Shown here: positions 60,779-64,000 of the stretch, one piece after another
Layout: every line of letters starts with the position of its first letter
Position numbering within the stretch: the first letter of the stretch is position 1
The notes under the pieces: generated by a model
What the model was told of the DNA's origin: nothing
What the model saw: only the letters and a program-made list of their open reading frames with translations
The model's database searches: none
Translations under genes and position numbers: made by a program
Origin: a virus
Direction: 5' to 3' (one strand)
Virus record (IMG/VR): IMGVR_UViG_3300028025_003977
Location: 28,956-92,955 of that record
Length of the DNA stretch: 64,000 nucleotides

Positions 60779-61510
60779 ATGGCTTTAGAAGACTTATTAA
60801 CACCAGACGAGAAGGCACTGCATGATGCCCTTGCTGCAATTGCAAACCAATATGGAAAATTTGATGAAGATGGTTCAGGCATCTGGGCAGGTTATGAATC
60901 TGCAGAAGAAAATGAAGAGAAAGTAATTGGAGTTAAGTGCTCTAACTGTGCCTTGTATGCAGGTGGTAATGTCTGCGAAGTAATTGCATTTGATGTAGAG
61001 CCTGACGGTAAGTGCAGGTTTGCAGTTATTCCTGATGGATATGTAGATATGTCTGGTCAGATGGACGATGAAGATAATGTCAACGATGATATGGATGACA
61101 TGATCAAAGCTGCTAACTTAGATTTAAAACCAACATCTGGAATGAAGTCTGCTGCTGCAAGAGCGTTAGCTTGGAAAAAAGAAGGCAAGCGTGGTGGCAC
61201 AAGAGTTGGTCTTGCTAGAGCAAATCAAATTGTAAACGGTACAGAGCTTTCAGAGTCTACAGTTGCTCGCATGTACTCATTCTTTTCTCGTCACGAAGTA
61301 GATAAAAAGGCTACTGGATTTAGTGCAGGTGAAGAAGGATATCCATCTCCAGGCAGAGTTGCTTGGGATCTTTGGGGTGGAGACGCAGGATACTCATGGT
61401 CTAAAGCTAAGTGGGCTAGCATACAAAGACAAAGAGAAAACAAGTCTTATGGAAAAGAAGAAGTTAAGAAAAGTTTCTGGTCAGACACACCATTTAGTGG
61501 GTTAAAGTAA
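60779..61510 (+). CDS. Conserved phage protein with Cys cluster and C-terminal GRVAWDLWGGD domain
   Basis: 243 residues. An N-terminal acidic part includes VKCSNCALYAGGNVC and KCRF, four Cys that could bind zinc or iron-sulfur. The C-terminal half has RALAWKKEGKRGGTRVGLAR and YPSPGRVAWDLWGGDAGY, a domain I have seen attached to phage head proteins and proteases. No protease motif is evident. May belong to head morphogenesis, whose other genes are missing here. Confidence 0.5.
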   Translation: MALEDLLTPDEKALHDALAAIANQYGKFDEDGSGIWAGYESAEENEEKVIGVKCSNCALYAGGNVCEVIAFDVEPDGKCRFAVIPDGYVDMSGQMDDEDNVNDDMDDMIKAANLDLKPTSGMKSAAARALAWKKEGKRGGTRVGLARANQIVNGTELSESTVARMYSFFSRHEVDKKATGFSAGEEGYPSPGRVAWDLWGGDAGYSWSKAKWASIQRQRENKSYGKEEVKKSFWSDTPFSGLK

Positions 61511-61911
61511 TGTATGAGTATCGAGTAAAGAAAGTATTGGCGGTAATTGATGGTGACACTATTGATGTTGATATTGATCTTGGCTTTAATGTTTCGTATA
61601 CACAGAGGGTAAGACTAGCGGGAATTGACACTCCTGAGTCTAGAACAAAAGATCTTAAAGAAAAAGCACTTGGCTTAGAGGTTAAGGAATATCTTAAGAA
61701 CAGATTGAAGGATGCCAAGGTAATTGTAATTAAAACAGAGCTTCCAGATAGCTCAGAAAAGTATGGTCGCATTCTTGGTTGGCTATATATAGATGGAGAA
61801 AAGTTATCCGTAAATGAAACAATGATTAAAGAAGGATACGCTTGGACCTATGATGGCGGTACAAAGAAAAAAGACTTTGATGTATTAATTGCTAAAAGAA
61901 AAGCTATTTAG
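61510..61911 (+). CDS. Staphylococcal nuclease-like (thermonuclease) protein
   Basis: 133 residues. AVIDGDTIDVDIDLG, VRLAGIDTPESR, and EKYGRILGWL cover the metal, catalytic Arg and Glu motifs of the SNase family, ending INETMIKEGYA-like VNETMIKEGYAW. It cleaves DNA or RNA with calcium. No signal peptide is seen. Its last 8 nt overlap the converging carbamoyltransferase gene. Confidence 0.88.
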   Translation: MYEYRVKKVLAVIDGDTIDVDIDLGFNVSYTQRVRLAGIDTPESRTKDLKEKALGLEVKEYLKNRLKDAKVIVIKTELPDSSEKYGRILGWLYIDGEKLSVNETMIKEGYAWTYDGGTKKKDFDVLIAKRKAI

Positions 61912-63580
61912 TAATAATTTCTCCATTAAAAACTAATATGTCTATACCTTTGTTCAAATGAAAATTATTTAGTACTTGCTGCTTTGTATGTGCTATGGGC
62001 TTTCCATTTGCATTATAGCTTGTATTGATTAATGCAGGTACTCCTGTTATCTTAAAAAACTCTTTGATTAGTTTATAGTATGGAGCATTGTCTTCTTCGT
62101 TAATTGTTTGAATTCTTGCAGTACCATCAACATGAGTGACAGCAGGAATTTTTTCTGGCTGTAAAACTTTTTGAGTAAACAACATATATTTGCTAGGATC
62201 GCTAGGCTCAAACCAATTGTGTGCTTCTTCTTCAAGAACAACTGGAGCAAATGGTCTAAACCACTCTCTACTTTTAACAACAAAATTTAAAATTTCTCTT
62301 TTATGAAAGTCTCTTGGGTCAGCAAGGATGCTTCTATGACCTAGTGCTCTTGGACCATATTCAGAATCTCCAGACACCCAAGCAACAATTTTTCCATTAG
62401 CAATTTCATTTGCTAAGTAAACATATTCTTCTTCTTTTAGCTCAACACTTTCGCTTCCCATGTATGCTAAGTCTGAGAAGCTATATGTTTGTCTTGGGTA
62501 GTCAAGAACGTGGTGGGCATAGTAAAGTGCAGAACCAACACAAATTCCATCATCACCAGCACCAGGAAATAAATGAACATTGTCAAAATATCCAGTTGCT
62601 TTTACAGCAGAATTTGCATTACAGTTTAAAAATGATCCACCAGCCATACATATATTATTAATGTCTTTTGTGTCTTCAGAAACCCTGATAGTATTTTCAA
62701 CTACATTTAGAATTTGTTTTTCAAAAAGGTACTGGATACTTGCTGCAGCATTCATTCCAGAAACTGTTTCAAACGGAAATACACCCTTTACCGTAGCGTC
62801 TTGAATATAATACATATTTGCATCAGGAGATCTCTCAACCTCAGTAAAAATTACATTGCTATCTTCTTTTTCCCACATTTCATAAAATATTTCTGGTGCA
62901 TCTTCCCAAGCCCAAACATTTCCACTTAATCTTTGCATATAGCTTTCTTCGTACTCCAAGGCATGTTTTACTGGCTTACCATATGAAGCAAGACCCATGG
63001 TACTTCCAGCTTTATATACAGATGGTCCAAGACCAAGAAGAACGGTAAAATCTCCATATAGTTCTCCAACACGCATACCTGGATAGTTTGAGTGATTTAA
63101 TTTATTTCCTTTTCCAACTGCAATCCAACTACTACTTCTTGGATCTCCACCGCATCCATCCATAGTTAAAACTACGGACTCTTCTAAGTTACTCGTATAA
63201 AAAGTAGAAGCAGCATGACAGGTATGGTGGGGTAAAACCACTACTGGTATTTTAAATCCATTTAATACTCCATCTAGTTCTAACATGTCATTTCCAAAAA
63301 CTACATGTGAACATAGATCTAATTTTTTTCCAGTCTTATCAAACAGGTCTAATGTGCCATGGCTATTTGGAGCAATAAAGTCTGACAAAGTTATCACATC
63401 AATGTCCTCATACCATATTCCAGCTTTTTTAAGAACATATTCTATTGTTGCAGGTGTTACCCCATAAAACTTTTTGATCCCATTTAGTCTTTCTGTGCTA
63501 ATCGCAGAGACTAATCTTCCATCTTTAACAATACAGGCTGAGCCATCGTGTCCAAAATGTAATCCTAATATATTAACCAT
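61904..63580 (-). CDS. Carbamoyltransferase (NodU/CmcH family)
   Basis: 558 residues, complete. LHFGHDGSACIV, HHTCHAASTFY (iron-binding His set), TMDGCGGD, and a C-terminal GDSEYGPRALGHRSILADPR domain follow the family order. Members transfer a carbamoyl group from carbamoyl phosphate to a hydroxyl on sugars or antibiotics. Substrate unknown; sugar genes at 29-30 and 48-52 kb suggest a glycan. Minus strand and converges with the nuclease gene; a -10 box lies 7 nt before the ATG. Confidence 0.92.
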   Translation of the reverse strand: MVNILGLHFGHDGSACIVKDGRLVSAISTERLNGIKKFYGVTPATIEYVLKKAGIWYEDIDVITLSDFIAPNSHGTLDLFDKTGKKLDLCSHVVFGNDMLELDGVLNGFKIPVVVLPHHTCHAASTFYTSNLEESVVLTMDGCGGDPRSSSWIAVGKGNKLNHSNYPGMRVGELYGDFTVLLGLGPSVYKAGSTMGLASYGKPVKHALEYEESYMQRLSGNVWAWEDAPEIFYEMWEKEDSNVIFTEVERSPDANMYYIQDATVKGVFPFETVSGMNAAASIQYLFEKQILNVVENTIRVSEDTKDINNICMAGGSFLNCNANSAVKATGYFDNVHLFPGAGDDGICVGSALYYAHHVLDYPRQTYSFSDLAYMGSESVELKEEEYVYLANEIANGKIVAWVSGDSEYGPRALGHRSILADPRDFHKREILNFVVKSREWFRPFAPVVLEEEAHNWFEPSDPSKYMLFTQKVLQPEKIPAVTHVDGTARIQTINEEDNAPYYKLIKEFFKITGVPALINTSYNANGKPIAHTKQQVLNNFHLNKGIDILVFNGEIITK

Positions 63581-63587
63581 GTTTAAC

Positions 63588-63593
63588 AGTATA
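63588..63593 (-). promoter_or_regulatory. -10 box, leaderless start of the carbamoyltransferase gene
   Basis: On the minus strand TATACT ends 7 nt before the start codon, the same geometry as on the plus strand. No clear -35. Confidence 0.45.
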
Positions 63594-63645
63594 CCTTTTC
63601 TTTTATAATTAACGGCGAAATTCGGCGGTGAGTAAGAACAAACCC

Positions 63646-63660
63646 AGCATGAAACATGCT
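63646..63660 (-). terminator. Small hairpin at the end of the proteasome-like gene
   Basis: AGCATG-TTT-CATGCT, read on the minus strand, overlaps the stop codon of the gene at 63659 and is followed by GGGTTTGTTCTT. The stem is short and the T-tract broken, so termination is uncertain. Confidence 0.4.
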
Positions 63661-64000
63661 AGATACTTAATGTGTCTACTGGACCCATGCAAGAAGGTGA
63701 GAGCTCGATAGCAGCAGACACTGCTGTATATGCTCTCTTTTCTGCAGACTTCCAGGTTTGGGTGGTGTAGAGGGAACCCATAGCAATTGAAGCACCTGAT
63801 CCAATAGCCATATACTCTACCTTAGTTACTTGCCAGTCTGTGGTATCCACATAAAACAACTCCCCAGATACTCCAATTAGAAAGGAAGCATGGGCATTTT
63901 CTTTTAGGTCTACACCAGAATCATTTAGTTGCTTTCGTACAGATCCTACAAAGGTAGTACGCATAAACTTTTCTAGATTAGATCGTGGTGGGGTAGGCAG
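63659..64000 (-). CDS. Proteasome beta/HslV-like Ntn-hydrolase protein, 5' end outside the window
   Basis: 113 residues are visible, and the frame stays open to the right edge, so the catalytic N-terminus is missing. YMAIGSGASIAMGSLY and a following helix AYTAVSAAIELSPSCMGPVDTLSI match the second half of proteasome or HslV subunits. Whether the N-terminal Thr nucleophile is kept cannot be seen. A proteasome-like gene is unusual in a phage genome. Confidence 0.7.
   Translation of the reverse strand: MPTPPRSNLEKFMRTTFVGSVRKQLNDSGVDLKENAHASFLIGVSGELFYVDTTDWQVTKVEYMAIGSGASIAMGSLYTTQTWKSAEKRAYTAVSAAIELSPSCMGPVDTLSI

Noticed and set aside
61323-61505. 60-residue frame nested in the gene at 60779
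   Set aside because: It overlaps fully with a conserved domain in another frame and lacks start signals.
1-64000. Prophage integration site or integrase
   Set aside because: No integrase, excisionase-attachment pair or flanking host genes are seen; the MerR-like protein at 17434 alone does not support lysogeny.

Overview
The window looks like part of the genome of a tailed double-stranded DNA phage (Caudoviricetes) that infects an actinobacterium with AT-rich DNA. The phage calls rest on tail and fibre genes, both terminase subunits, a phage-type replication set, a lysis cassette, five tRNA genes and packed genes that mostly overlap by ATGA or TAATG. The actinobacterial host is inferred from a WhiB-like regulator, a DUF7455-like zinc protein and many start codons placed 6-7 nt after a -10 box, as in leaderless mRNAs. 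An AT-rich freshwater actinobacterium would fit, but that is inference. I see no integrase, partitioning genes, insertion sequence or CRISPR array. Portal and capsid genes are not recognisable here and probably lie outside the window.

Layout. 1-16.4 kb: tail tip and first fibre cassette, the first gene open at the left edge. 16.4-21.9 kb: phosphoesterase, small regulators, DnaB-like helicase, primase, single-stranded DNA-binding protein. 21.9-31.3 kb: DNA polymerase III alpha, MazG-like protein, RecA, PD-(D/E)XK and RuvC-like nucleases, a glycosyltransferase with a sugar nucleotidyltransferase, and several tiny zinc-ribbon proteins. 31.2-33.9 kb: terminase. 34.7-36.2 kb: tRNA-Tyr, -Asn, -Gly, -Arg and -Thr, with an M23 peptidase between them. 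37.1-46.0 kb: second fibre cassette, ending in a cysteine-rich protein. 46.0-52.1 kb: two tandem copies of a two-gene module, a methyltransferase-like protein, two more glycosyltransferases and an NDP-sugar dehydratase. 52.1-56.7 kb: secreted subtilase, then about 15 small genes including WhiB, a PD-(D/E)XK protein and a HAD phosphatase. 56.8-60.8 kb: secreted surface protein, two holin candidates, and two signal-peptide-bearing wall hydrolases. 60.8-61.9 kb: a conserved phage protein and a thermonuclease. From 61.9 kb the strand flips: a carbamoyltransferase, then a proteasome-like protein open at the right edge.

How the parts work together. Helicase, primase, SSB, polymerase and RecA make a nearly self-sufficient replisome, though no clamp or clamp loader is seen. 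Nucleases and the terminase process and package the product. The two fibre cassettes share homologous genes and look like an old duplication of receptor-binding machinery. Glycosyltransferases, sugar-nucleotide enzymes and the carbamoyltransferase suggest that sugars are built onto something, either fibre proteins or phage DNA; the sequence does not decide which. Lysis seems to combine holins, Sec-exported hydrolases and a separate cytoplasmic M23 peptidase.

The observations I consider most worth following are the 24-cysteine insertion in the protein at 44730-46016, the recurring leaderless-promoter geometry, the duplicated fibre trio, and the repeated two-gene module at 46.0-48.2 kb.
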